Below, in pieces: positions 34,745-43,213 of a DNA stretch of 56,963 bases (position 1 is its first letter; each line of letters opens with the position of its first letter). The stretch comes from CAYRVX01 sp964642165 (GTDB lineage: Bacteria; Planctomycetota; Phycisphaerae; SM23-33): NCBI GenBank assembly GCA_964642165.1, contig CAZXOC010000007.1, forward strand, positions 1-56,963, in the 5' to 3' direction. Made by a program: the position numbers and the translations under genes. The notes below the pieces were generated by a model. It saw only the letters and a list, made by a program, of their open reading frames with translations. It had not been told where the DNA came from and searched no databases.

Positions 34745-36774
34745 CCGCACGTGCGAGGACGCGTCGTGAGTTCCTGAAGGCCGCGGGGATGGCGGCGGCG
34801 TCGCTGGCGACGTCGCGGTGCTTGTCGGCCGGGTCCCCCGGGAAGCGAAGGCCCAACTTCGTCGTCGTCTTCACCGACGACCAGGGCTACAACGACGTGG
34901 GGTGCTTCGGCTCGGCGCAGATCCGCACGCCGCGTCTGGACCGCATGGCCGCCGAGGGCATGCGACTGACGAGCTTCTACGCCCAGGCGGTTTGCGGCCC
35001 GTCGCGGGCGGCGCTGATGACCGGCTGCTACCCCATCCGCATCGCCGAGCCGGGCAACCGCAAGAACCAGCACACCGTCCTGCACCCGAAGGAGGTCACG
35101 CTGGCGGAGGTCCTGCGGGGCGCGGGCTACGCGACGGCGTGCATCGGCAAGTGGCACCTGGCCGGGGGCGGCGCCGGCGGTAAGGGGCGCGGGCCGTTCC
35201 CCCCGGAGCGGATGCCCACCGCCCAGGGCTTCGAGAGCTTCTTCGGCACGCCGCTGCACAACGGCTTCACGCGCCGGCCCGATCCCAGGCGCTTCGTCAC
35301 GCAGCTCCTGCGCGGCGAGAAGGTCGTCGAGTCCCCCGCGGACCTGAACACGCTGACGCGGCGCTACACGGAGGAGGCGGTCCGGTTCGTCCGGGCCCAC
35401 AAGGACCGCCCGTTCTTCCTGTACCTGGCCCACAACATGCCGCACGTGCCGCTGGGCGCGTCGGAGGCGTTCCGCGGCCGCTCCAAGCGCGGGCTGTACG
35501 GCGACGTCATCGAGGAGATCGACTGGAGCGTCGGGCGCGTCCTGGACACGCTGAAGGAGCTGGGGCTGGACGACCACACGCTGGTCGTGTTCACGTCCGA
35601 CAACGGCCCGTGGATCGAGAAGCACATCGGCGATTACGGCGGCAGCGCCGATCCGCTTCGCGGCTCGAAGATGATGACGTGGGACGGCGGCCTGCGCGTT
35701 CCCTGCATCGTCCGCTGGCCCGGGCGCGTGCCCGCGGGGCGGACCTGCGACGAGATCGCCACCACGATGGACCTGCTGCCGACCTTCGCCAAGCTCGCCG
35801 GGGCGAAGCCGCCCCCCGGCCGAAAGCTCGACGGCATCGACATCGCCCCGCTGATCACCGGCCGCAGCGGGGCCGCCGGGCACGACGTGTTCTACTACTA
35901 CTGCTACACGCATCTCCAGGCCGTGCGGACGAAGCGGTGGAAGCTGGTCCTGCCGCGTCCGGCGCGGCCGCCGTGGACGGGCTGGTCGGCGCGGATGGTC
36001 GACGCCGTGCCGGCGCCGCAGCTCTACGACCTGGAGGCCGACGTGGGCGAGAAGCGTGACCTGGCCGCCCGGCACCCGGAGGTCGTCGCGGAGCTGAGGA
36101 AGCTCGTCGAGCGGGCGCGCCGGGACCTGGGCGACCACGACCGCGTCGGCGAAGGCGCGCGGTTCTTCGACGGCCCGCCGCCGACCTCCGCCGACGAGCG
36201 CGACGGCCGCCGGCGCGCGCCCCGCGGGCGAGCCAAGGTCGTCTACGACCACCCCGAGCCCGTCGGGAACCTGCGGTGGGACTTCGAGACGGGCGACCTC
36301 CAGGGCTGGCGGATCGTCGAGGGCAGCTTCGAGGCCCCCGTCAGCGGGCGCGAGCGGTTCCACCACCTCAACGGGGGCGCCAAGCACAACAAGCAGGGCC
36401 GGTACTTCCTGACCACGCTGGAGCGTGCCGCCGGCGGCAAGGGCAAGGACGCCCAGACCGGCGTGATCGAGTCGCCCGTCTTCACGCTGGCGGGCGCGAC
36501 GATGAGCTTCCTGGTCGGCGGCGGCGCCCACGCGAAGACGTACGTCGCCCTCTGCGACGCCCAGAGCGGCAAGGAGCTGCGCACGGCCCGCGGGGCCCGC
36601 AGCGAGGCCATGCAACGCAGGAACTGGGACGTCGGGGCCTACAAGGGCCGCCAGCTCTTCCTCCGCGTCGTGGACGCAAGCACCGGCCCCTGGGGCCACG
36701 TGACCTTCGACGACTTCTCCACGGAGGGCGAAATCGACCCGAGGGCCACGGCCCGGCGGCGGAGCGAACAATGA
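34741..36774 (+). CDS. Sulfatase with C-terminal carbohydrate-binding-like domain
   Basis: 677 residues. Tat-like signal TRREFLKAAGMA; arylsulfatase-A-type core with VFTDDQG (Ca ligands), VCGPSRAALMTG (Cys85 to formylglycine), GKWHL and TSDNGPW. After ~500 a beta-sandwich (NLRWDFETGDLQGWRIVEGSF, VTFDDFS) is appended that looks like a galactose-binding-type module. It overlaps both neighbours by ATGA, so translation is coupled with the first sulfatase and the cytochrome/propeller protein. Confidence 0.93.
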   Translation: MTARARTRREFLKAAGMAAASLATSRCLSAGSPGKRRPNFVVVFTDDQGYNDVGCFGSAQIRTPRLDRMAAEGMRLTSFYAQAVCGPSRAALMTGCYPIRIAEPGNRKNQHTVLHPKEVTLAEVLRGAGYATACIGKWHLAGGGAGGKGRGPFPPERMPTAQGFESFFGTPLHNGFTRRPDPRRFVTQLLRGEKVVESPADLNTLTRRYTEEAVRFVRAHKDRPFFLYLAHNMPHVPLGASEAFRGRSKRGLYGDVIEEIDWSVGRVLDTLKELGLDDHTLVVFTSDNGPWIEKHIGDYGGSADPLRGSKMMTWDGGLRVPCIVRWPGRVPAGRTCDEIATTMDLLPTFAKLAGAKPPPGRKLDGIDIAPLITGRSGAAGHDVFYYYCYTHLQAVRTKRWKLVLPRPARPPWTGWSARMVDAVPAPQLYDLEADVGEKRDLAARHPEVVAELRKLVERARRDLGDHDRVGEGARFFDGPPPTSADERDGRRRAPRGRAKVVYDHPEPVGNLRWDFETGDLQGWRIVEGSFEAPVSGRERFHHLNGGAKHNKQGRYFLTTLERAAGGKGKDAQTGVIESPVFTLAGATMSFLVGGGAHAKTYVALCDAQSGKELRTARGARSEAMQRRNWDVGAYKGRQLFLRVVDASTGPWGHVTFDDFSTEGEIDPRATARRRSEQ

Positions 36775-39245
36775 TCGCTCCAGCGGCGGCGGCGATCCTC
36801 CTGCTGATCCCACCGGGCGCGGCGCCCGCCCCCCCGCGCGAGGCCGCCTCGCGCGAGGCGATCGAGCGCGACTGGATGCTCCAGGATTCCACGAGCATCG
36901 ACCTGCCGGAGGAGCTGGAGCGGGCCCGGCGGGAGTGGCGCCGCCGGCACCTCAAGGCCAACGAGTCTATGGCCGAGGCGCCGGTCCCGGAGCGCCTGGC
37001 GTGCTTCGTGAGCGATCGCGAGTCCGTCGTGGAGCGGCGGATGATCGATCGCGTGCTGGCGGAACTGGCGGAGGAGGGCGAGCCGATCCGCAGCGGCGCG
37101 CGCCGTCTGGGGCTCGCGCGGGCCCCCGGCAGCGACCCCCGCTGGCGGCGGCTGTACCTTCGCGCCTGCGAGCTGCGCCGCGGGAGGCGGCTGGCGCCGC
37201 TGCTGGCGCGGTGGAGGCGGTTCGTCTTCAACCAGCACCGCCACATCAAGGGGAGCTGGAAGTACACGGAGGGGCTCTCCAACGCCGGCGCGTATCGCTT
37301 CTTCGCGCCGGGCGCCTCGCTGAACGTCCTGGAGATGGACGGCCCGTACGGCACGGTGCGCACGCTCCTGGCCGACGCCGACGGCGTGCTGCGCAACCCC
37401 GACGTATCCTACGACGGCCGTCGCCTCCTCTTCGCCTGGAAGAAGTCCGACCGCGGCGACGACTACCACCTCTACGAGATGGACCTCGCCACACGCCAGG
37501 TCCGCCAGCTCACCTCCGGCGAGCAGCTTGCCGACTACGAGGGCGTCTACCTGCCCGACGGCAACATCGTCTTCAGCTCGACGCGGTGCATCCAATCCGT
37601 CGACTGCAACTGGGTGGAGGTCAGCAACCTGTTCCTCATGGATCGCCGCGGGCGCTACATCCGGCGGATCGGCTTCGACCAGGTGCACACGATCTTCCCC
37701 ACGGTGACGGACGACGGGCGCGTGCTCTACACGAGATGGGAGTACAACGACCGAGCCCAGATTTACCCCCAGCCGCTGTTCCAGATGAACCTCGACGGGA
37801 CGAACCAGCGCGAGCTCTACGGCGGCAGCAGTTGGTTCCCCACGAACATCATCCACGCGCGGAAGCTGCCCGGGTCGGACAAGGTGGTGGCGATCGTGAC
37901 CGGCCACCACACGCCGGCTCACGGCAAGCTGGCGCTGATCGACCCGGCCCGCGGTCGGCAGGAGGGCCGCGGCGTGCAGTTGCTCGCCCCGCGCCGCAGG
38001 ATCCAGCCCGTTCGCGTCGACCGGTACGCCCAGAGCGGCTGCCAGTTCCAGTACCCCTATCCGCTGAGCGAGGAGCAGTTCCTGGTGACACTGGCGCTGC
38101 CGACGCCGCGGGGGAAGCTCGGGCGCTTCAGCATCTACCTGGTCGACCTCGACGGTCGGCGCGAGCTGCTGGTGGAGGGAGACGGCACGGGCCAGGGCGT
38201 CGGGTGCCGGCAGATCGTGCCGCTGCATCCGCGAACGGGCTTCGCCGCGCGGGCCAGCAGCGTCGACTATCGGAAGACAACGGGGACCTTCTACGTGCAG
38301 GACGTCCACGAGGGCCCCGGCCTGGCGGGCGTTGCCCGCGGCACGATCCGGCGCCTGCGCGTGGTGGCGCTTCGGTACCGCGCCGCGGCGATCGGCAGCA
38401 CGGGCCAGCGGGGGGCCGGGGGCAGCTCGACGGTGACCACGCCGGTCGCCGTCGCCAACGGCTCCTGGGACGTGAAGGTCGTGCTCGGCAGCGCCACGGT
38501 GCACGAGGACGGCTCGGCGCTGTTTCGCGTCCCCGCGCGAACGCCCATCTACTTCCAGGCGCTCGACGCCAACGGCCACGCCGCGCAGACCATGCGGAGC
38601 TGGGCGACGCTCATGCCGGGCGAGAACTTCTCCTGCGTCGGGTGCCACGAGCACAAGAACAGCACCGCCCGCGCCCGGCGCGAGGTCACGCGGGCGCTTC
38701 GCGCCGGGCCGCAGCCGCTCGAGCCGTTCTACGGACCGCCGCGGGGGTTCAGCTTCCCGGCGGAGATCCAGCCGATCCTCGACAGGCACTGCACGCGCTG
38801 CCACACCGGCCGGAAGGGCAAGCCCTTCAGCCTGTCGGGCGAAACGGTCCTCCTGCCCAAGATGAAGCGAAGGTTCAGCCGGTCCTACCTGGCGCTGACG
38901 CACGCCCGCGGGCCCAAGGGCGACTGCAACCACCCGGTGGTCAACTGGATCGACTGCATGTCCGGCCCGGCGATGCTGCCGCCGTACCACCGCGGGGCGG
39001 CCAGGAGCCGGCTGGTCGCGATGCTCGAGAAGCGCCACAACGACGTGAGCCTCTCCCGCGAGGAGAGGGACAAGATCGCCTGCTGGATCGACCTGCTGGT
39101 GCCCTACTGCGGCGACTACCGCGAGGCCAACGCCTGGACGCCGGCCGACAGGCGAGAGTACGATCGCTACGAGCAGAGACGGATGGAGATGGAGGCCGAG
39201 GAACGCCGCAGCATCCGGCAGCTCATCGCGTCGGAGGCGCGATGA
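36771..39245 (+). CDS. Beta-propeller protein with two haem c sites (hydrazine-synthase-alpha-like)
   Basis: 824 residues with a short N-terminal hydrophobic export segment. Residues ~150-600 carry TolB/WD-like propeller repeats (NPDVSYDGRRLLFAW, YLPDGNIVFSSTRC, FPTVTDDGRVLYTRWEY) as in the middle domain of hydrazine synthase alpha and its many planctomycete relatives. Two c-type haem motifs follow: CVGCH at 622-626 and CTRCH at 674-678. It is likely a periplasmic electron-transfer or redox enzyme; hydrazine synthesis itself is not implied, since no other anammox gene is present. Start overlaps the sulfatase stop (ATGA). Confidence 0.8.
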   Translation: MIAPAAAAILLLIPPGAAPAPPREAASREAIERDWMLQDSTSIDLPEELERARREWRRRHLKANESMAEAPVPERLACFVSDRESVVERRMIDRVLAELAEEGEPIRSGARRLGLARAPGSDPRWRRLYLRACELRRGRRLAPLLARWRRFVFNQHRHIKGSWKYTEGLSNAGAYRFFAPGASLNVLEMDGPYGTVRTLLADADGVLRNPDVSYDGRRLLFAWKKSDRGDDYHLYEMDLATRQVRQLTSGEQLADYEGVYLPDGNIVFSSTRCIQSVDCNWVEVSNLFLMDRRGRYIRRIGFDQVHTIFPTVTDDGRVLYTRWEYNDRAQIYPQPLFQMNLDGTNQRELYGGSSWFPTNIIHARKLPGSDKVVAIVTGHHTPAHGKLALIDPARGRQEGRGVQLLAPRRRIQPVRVDRYAQSGCQFQYPYPLSEEQFLVTLALPTPRGKLGRFSIYLVDLDGRRELLVEGDGTGQGVGCRQIVPLHPRTGFAARASSVDYRKTTGTFYVQDVHEGPGLAGVARGTIRRLRVVALRYRAAAIGSTGQRGAGGSSTVTTPVAVANGSWDVKVVLGSATVHEDGSALFRVPARTPIYFQALDANGHAAQTMRSWATLMPGENFSCVGCHEHKNSTARARREVTRALRAGPQPLEPFYGPPRGFSFPAEIQPILDRHCTRCHTGRKGKPFSLSGETVLLPKMKRRFSRSYLALTHARGPKGDCNHPVVNWIDCMSGPAMLPPYHRGAARSRLVAMLEKRHNDVSLSREERDKIACWIDLLVPYCGDYREANAWTPADRREYDRYEQRRMEMEAEERRSIRQLIASEAR

Positions 39246-39307
39246 CGCGGCCCGCGGCGGCGCCCCGGCCGGCGGAGACAGCCAGACTTACTACAGGGAG
39301 CAGAGAC

Positions 39308-42300
39308 ATGAGGATTCGCAGAGGCGTTCTCGCGTGCGCGTGGTTGGCGATGGTGGCGATGGGCTCGCCCGAGGCGGCGTCGGGCGGCGACTGGCCGCAG
39401 TGGCGCTGCGACGCCGGCAGGACGGCCGCGGCGCCGGAAGAGCTTCCCGGCAGGCTTCATCTCCAGTGGGTCCGCCAGCTCCCGCCGCCCAGGCCGGCCT
39501 GGCCGAAGTACCCCAGGCTTCAGTTCGACGCCTCCTACGAGCCCGTCGTGATGGGCAAGACGATGTTCGTCGCGTCGATGGTCACCGACAGCGTCACCGC
39601 GCTGGACACCGCCACCGGTGCGGAGAGGTGGCGCTTCTACGCCGGCGGGCCGGTCCGCTTCGCCCCGGTCGCGCAGGATGGGAAGGTCTACTTCATCTGC
39701 GACGACGGGCTGCTCTACTGCCTCGACGCCGCCGGCGGGCGCCTGCGCTGGACGTTCCGCGCCCTGCCGACCGGGCGAACCGACGCCAAGGTCCTCGGCA
39801 ACGAGCGCCTGATCTCCCTCTGGCCGGCGCGCGGCGGGCCGGTGCTCGCCGACGGGACGATCTACTTCGCGGCGGGCATCTGGCCGTTCGAGGGCGTCTA
39901 CGTCTATGCCGTCGATGCCGAGACGGGCAAGGCGGTCTGGTCCAACACCGACAGCGGGTACATCAAGGACGGCCTGGTGGACCACGGCCTGAAGACGGGC
40001 CCGCGCGGCGCGTCGGGGCTCGCGCCCCAGGGGTACCTGACCGTCATCGGCGAGAGGCTCATCGTCCCCTGCGGGCGCGCGCTGCCGGGCTTCCTCGACC
40101 GCAAGACCGGCCGGCGCAAGCCCTACCTGACCGGCTGGGGCGGGCGCGTCAGCCTGGCCAAGGGCTGCTGGTACGTCCCCGCGGCGGGGAAGTACTTCGC
40201 CCACACGGGCGACCTGTGCGAGCTGGCCACCCGCGCGCACCTGGAGGTCGACCCCGCCAACCGGAAGGAGATCGGCGAGAGCCGCCGCGTCGTCCTCACG
40301 GAGGAGGTGATGTACTACTCGCGCCCCGTCAACAAGAGCCGGCGAGACAGCTACCGGCCCGTCGGGGCCGGCTGGGACCGCATCGTGGCCTGCGACCTGA
40401 CCAACCCCACGGTCCGCGTCCGCAAGGACCGGCGCGGCGAGGACTGGAAGCGGGCGACGCTCCGGACGCTGTGGTCCCTGCCGTCGGCGCTGGAGGTGCA
40501 CATCAAGGCCGGTAGGCGCCTCTACGCGGGCGCGCCGGGCACGGTTGCGGCCGTGGACCTGCCCCGGCAAGGCAAGCGGGCGGAGGTCTCCTGGCGGACG
40601 AAGATCCCCGGCACGCCGGCGCGGATGCTGGCCGCCGACGGCAAGCTGTTCGTCGTGACCCGCCAAGGCGCGATCCACTGCTTCGGGGCGGACCGCGCCG
40701 AGCCGCGGCGCCACGACATCGCGCCCGACAAGCCGCGCCCGGCCCCCGCGCCGTGGGCCCGACGCGCCGCCGACGCCCTGCGGCAGACGACCGTCCAGCG
40801 CATCGCCGCGTCCCGCCCCGGCGAGCCGACCGTCGCCATGCGCCTCGACACCCGCCCCGTGGACGTCCGCTGGCCGACCGAATGGCAGGTCTTCGGGCCG
40901 CTGCCGAAGAGGAGCAAACTCCTGCCCGGCAGCGCCCTGAAGACCATCCCGGCCAAGCTGACGCTGGACGGGAACGACCACCTCCCGCGCCGCCTGGCCA
41001 CCGTGGACGACACGCTGGACTTCACCTGCCTCTACGGAGGCTACGGCCACAAGCCCCTCGCCCCGGGCGCCCGGCCGACGGTCTTCCCGCGACCGGGGAC
41101 CCGCCGGGACGACAAGATGCCGCTGAAGCTGGCCTATGCCATGGCCGAGATCGACTGCCCCTCTCCCGGGCGGCTGACCATCGGCGCCGCCGCCGACGGG
41201 CGGATGGCCTGGTACCTGGACGGCAACTGCATCTACGACCCCAACAGCAACGAGGGCGTCTGGGCCTGTTACGGCCTGCGGGGACGGCTGTTCACCACCG
41301 ACGTCTCGGCGGGGCGACACGTGCTGGCCGCCGCGGTGCGAGCCGGGTGGCGAGGTTGGGACCTGGCGTCCGCAGGCGGCGCCAAGCCCGACGCGCAGTT
41401 CAAGGCCTCCATGGCGGGCATCTCCCACACGGACGTCATGCAGGGCTACGCCCTGGTCCTGGGCGTCGGCAGCGGGCACCTGGCGGAGGAGCTGGCCCGG
41501 CAGTCGAGGATGCACGTCGTCGTGGTGGAACCGGACGCCGCGAAGGCCGAGGCGTTCCGCCGACGGCTGGACGCGACCGGGCTGTACGCCGCGCGCCTCG
41601 CCATCGTCGTGGGCGATCCGCTCACGCTCCGCCTGCCGCCCTACTTCGCCGACCTGGTGGCCTCGGAGGACCTGGCGCCCCTGCTGGCCGCCGGGGCAGC
41701 CGAGACCGGGCGCAAGCTGGTCTCGAAGGTGTTCGGCTGCCTGCGTCCCTACGGCGGGGTGGCCTGCCTGCCCGTCGCCGCCGACAAGCAGGAGACGTTC
41801 GCCCGTTGGGTCAAGGCCGCCGCTCTGCCCGGCGCCGAGGTGCGCCGCGCCGGCGGGCTGGCCCTGCTGCGCCGCCCCGCGGCGCTGCCCGGATCGGCCG
41901 ACTGGACGCACGAGCGCGCCGACGCCGCCAACTCGTTCTGCTCCCGCGAGCGCCGCGTCCGCACGCCGCTTCGCGTCCTGTGGTTCGGCGGGTCCATCGA
42001 CCTCCTCTTCCCCGACTGGGACTTCACCCACTCGCGGCACCCCATCCCGCTCGTCGTGGGCGGGCGCGTCTTCATCCAGCAGGCGTGGACCCTCGCCGCG
42101 GCGGACATCTTCACCGGCCGCCTCCTGTGGAAGGTCTCCCTGCCGGCGCCGCGGGACAGGTACCACAGCTACGCGGCCGCGACGGACGGCGTCTACGTGG
42201 GCTGCGGAGGCGAGCTGCTGCGGCTGGACCCCGCCACCGGCCGGACCCTCGCACGGATCCGCCCGCCCGCCGGCGTGGCCGGCGCGTGGCGAGAGGTCGC

Positions 42301-43033
42301 CATTCGCGGCAACCTGCTCCTCGGCCAGGTCGGCCGGCACCTGGTCGCCATGGACCGCCGTTCGGGCGGGGTGTCGTGGTCCCACAAGTGCCGGGACGAG
42401 CTGACGGACTTCGCCGTCGGCGGCGGGCGGGTGTTCCTGGCGGACTGCCCCGTGCCCGCCAGGGGCTACAAGGCCACGCCGCAGGCCAGGCTCATCGCCC
42501 TGGACGCCCGCAGCGGTCAGGCCGCCTGGACCGTGCCGGCGACGCTCTGGGTCGGCCCGAGGTCCCACCCGCGGCTGGGCTACTCGGAGGCGGGCGACCT
42601 GCTGGTGGTTGAGCACAGGGACGTGCAGGCCCACCGGCCCGCCGACGGCAAGCTCCTGTGGCACCAGCCGGCAAAGCAGGCCGTCCCCTACGTCCTCCAC
42701 CCCGAGGCGATCGTCAACGCCCGGACGGGCGAGCAGTACGACCCGCGGACCGGCGAGAAACGCCGGCGCCGGCTGTGGTCGGCGAAGCTGAGGGGATGCA
42801 GCCACGCGGTCGCCAGCGAGTACGTCCTGACCGTCCGCGACGGACACGCGACGTACTTCGACCTGACGAGCGGCCGGCGGATGTTCCTCAGGGGCCTGCG
42901 CTCCGGCTGCACGCCCAGCCTGATCCCGGCCGACGGCCTGCTGAACATCCCCAACTTCGCGCGCGGGTGCAGCTGCAACTACGCGGTTTTCACGTCCCTG
43001 GCCCTCGTGCCGGCCGGGGGCGGCGAAGAATGA
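39308..43033 (+). CDS. Giant PQQ-type beta-propeller protein with embedded methyltransferase-like domain
   Basis: 1241 residues. A signal peptide (GVLACAWLAMVAMG) precedes PQQ-like propeller repeats (~40-480; WPQWRCDAGRTA, VTALDTATGAERWRF, LLYCLDAAGGRLRW), a beta-sandwich (~530-690; GRMAWYLDGNCIYD), a Rossmann methyltransferase-like domain (~710-860) with VLGVGSGHLAEELA (713-726) and VVVVEPDAAKAEAF, and a second propeller half (~880-1235; LLRLDPATGRTLARI, HLVAMDRRSGGVSWSH). SAM is not expected outside the cytoplasm, so the central domain may bind another ligand. ATG 39308 has GGGAG upstream; an in-frame ATG at 39242 has none and would spoil the signal peptide. Confidence 0.85.
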   Translation: MRIRRGVLACAWLAMVAMGSPEAASGGDWPQWRCDAGRTAAAPEELPGRLHLQWVRQLPPPRPAWPKYPRLQFDASYEPVVMGKTMFVASMVTDSVTALDTATGAERWRFYAGGPVRFAPVAQDGKVYFICDDGLLYCLDAAGGRLRWTFRALPTGRTDAKVLGNERLISLWPARGGPVLADGTIYFAAGIWPFEGVYVYAVDAETGKAVWSNTDSGYIKDGLVDHGLKTGPRGASGLAPQGYLTVIGERLIVPCGRALPGFLDRKTGRRKPYLTGWGGRVSLAKGCWYVPAAGKYFAHTGDLCELATRAHLEVDPANRKEIGESRRVVLTEEVMYYSRPVNKSRRDSYRPVGAGWDRIVACDLTNPTVRVRKDRRGEDWKRATLRTLWSLPSALEVHIKAGRRLYAGAPGTVAAVDLPRQGKRAEVSWRTKIPGTPARMLAADGKLFVVTRQGAIHCFGADRAEPRRHDIAPDKPRPAPAPWARRAADALRQTTVQRIAASRPGEPTVAMRLDTRPVDVRWPTEWQVFGPLPKRSKLLPGSALKTIPAKLTLDGNDHLPRRLATVDDTLDFTCLYGGYGHKPLAPGARPTVFPRPGTRRDDKMPLKLAYAMAEIDCPSPGRLTIGAAADGRMAWYLDGNCIYDPNSNEGVWACYGLRGRLFTTDVSAGRHVLAAAVRAGWRGWDLASAGGAKPDAQFKASMAGISHTDVMQGYALVLGVGSGHLAEELARQSRMHVVVVEPDAAKAEAFRRRLDATGLYAARLAIVVGDPLTLRLPPYFADLVASEDLAPLLAAGAAETGRKLVSKVFGCLRPYGGVACLPVAADKQETFARWVKAAALPGAEVRRAGGLALLRRPAALPGSADWTHERADAANSFCSRERRVRTPLRVLWFGGSIDLLFPDWDFTHSRHPIPLVVGGRVFIQQAWTLAAADIFTGRLLWKVSLPAPRDRYHSYAAATDGVYVGCGGELLRLDPATGRTLARIRPPAGVAGAWREVAIRGNLLLGQVGRHLVAMDRRSGGVSWSHKCRDELTDFAVGGGRVFLADCPVPARGYKATPQARLIALDARSGQAAWTVPATLWVGPRSHPRLGYSEAGDLLVVEHRDVQAHRPADGKLLWHQPAKQAVPYVLHPEAIVNARTGEQYDPRTGEKRRRRLWSAKLRGCSHAVASEYVLTVRDGHATYFDLTSGRRMFLRGLRSGCTPSLIPADGLLNIPNFARGCSCNYAVFTSLALVPAGGGEE

Positions 43034-43125
43034 TGCGGCAGGGAGGCGGAGGGTCAGGGAGACGCCAACCGCTGCGGATTGCGGCGAACCGAAGAGGCCG
43101 TTCAACGAGGGCGAAACGTTGGGCA

Positions 43126-43157
43126 GACAGGCCCATCCGAGGCCGGATGGGCCTGTC
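43126..43157. terminator. 13-bp perfect hairpin between convergent genes
   Basis: GACAGGCCCATCC / GGATGGGCCTGTC around a 6-base GAGGCC loop. It lies between the stops of the propeller gene (+) and the metallophosphoesterase gene (-), so it could end transcription from both sides, though no T-tract follows. Confidence 0.6.
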
Positions 43158-43181
43158 GAGCAACCTTCCTCGCCGAAGGGC

Positions 43182-43197
43182 CCGGCCGATCGGCCGG
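43182..43197. repeat. 16-bp perfect palindrome
   Basis: CCGGCCGATCGGCCGG, just beyond the hairpin. It could be a protein-binding site or part of the bidirectional end structure; GC richness makes chance possible. Confidence 0.45.
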
Positions 43198-43213
43198 CCG
43201 GCGCACCGTTGTC

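Noticed and set aside
36771..39245. Evidence of anammox (hydrazine synthase)
   Set aside because: Only the propeller fold and two haem motifs match; no other anammox gene is present and the neighbours are sulfatases.
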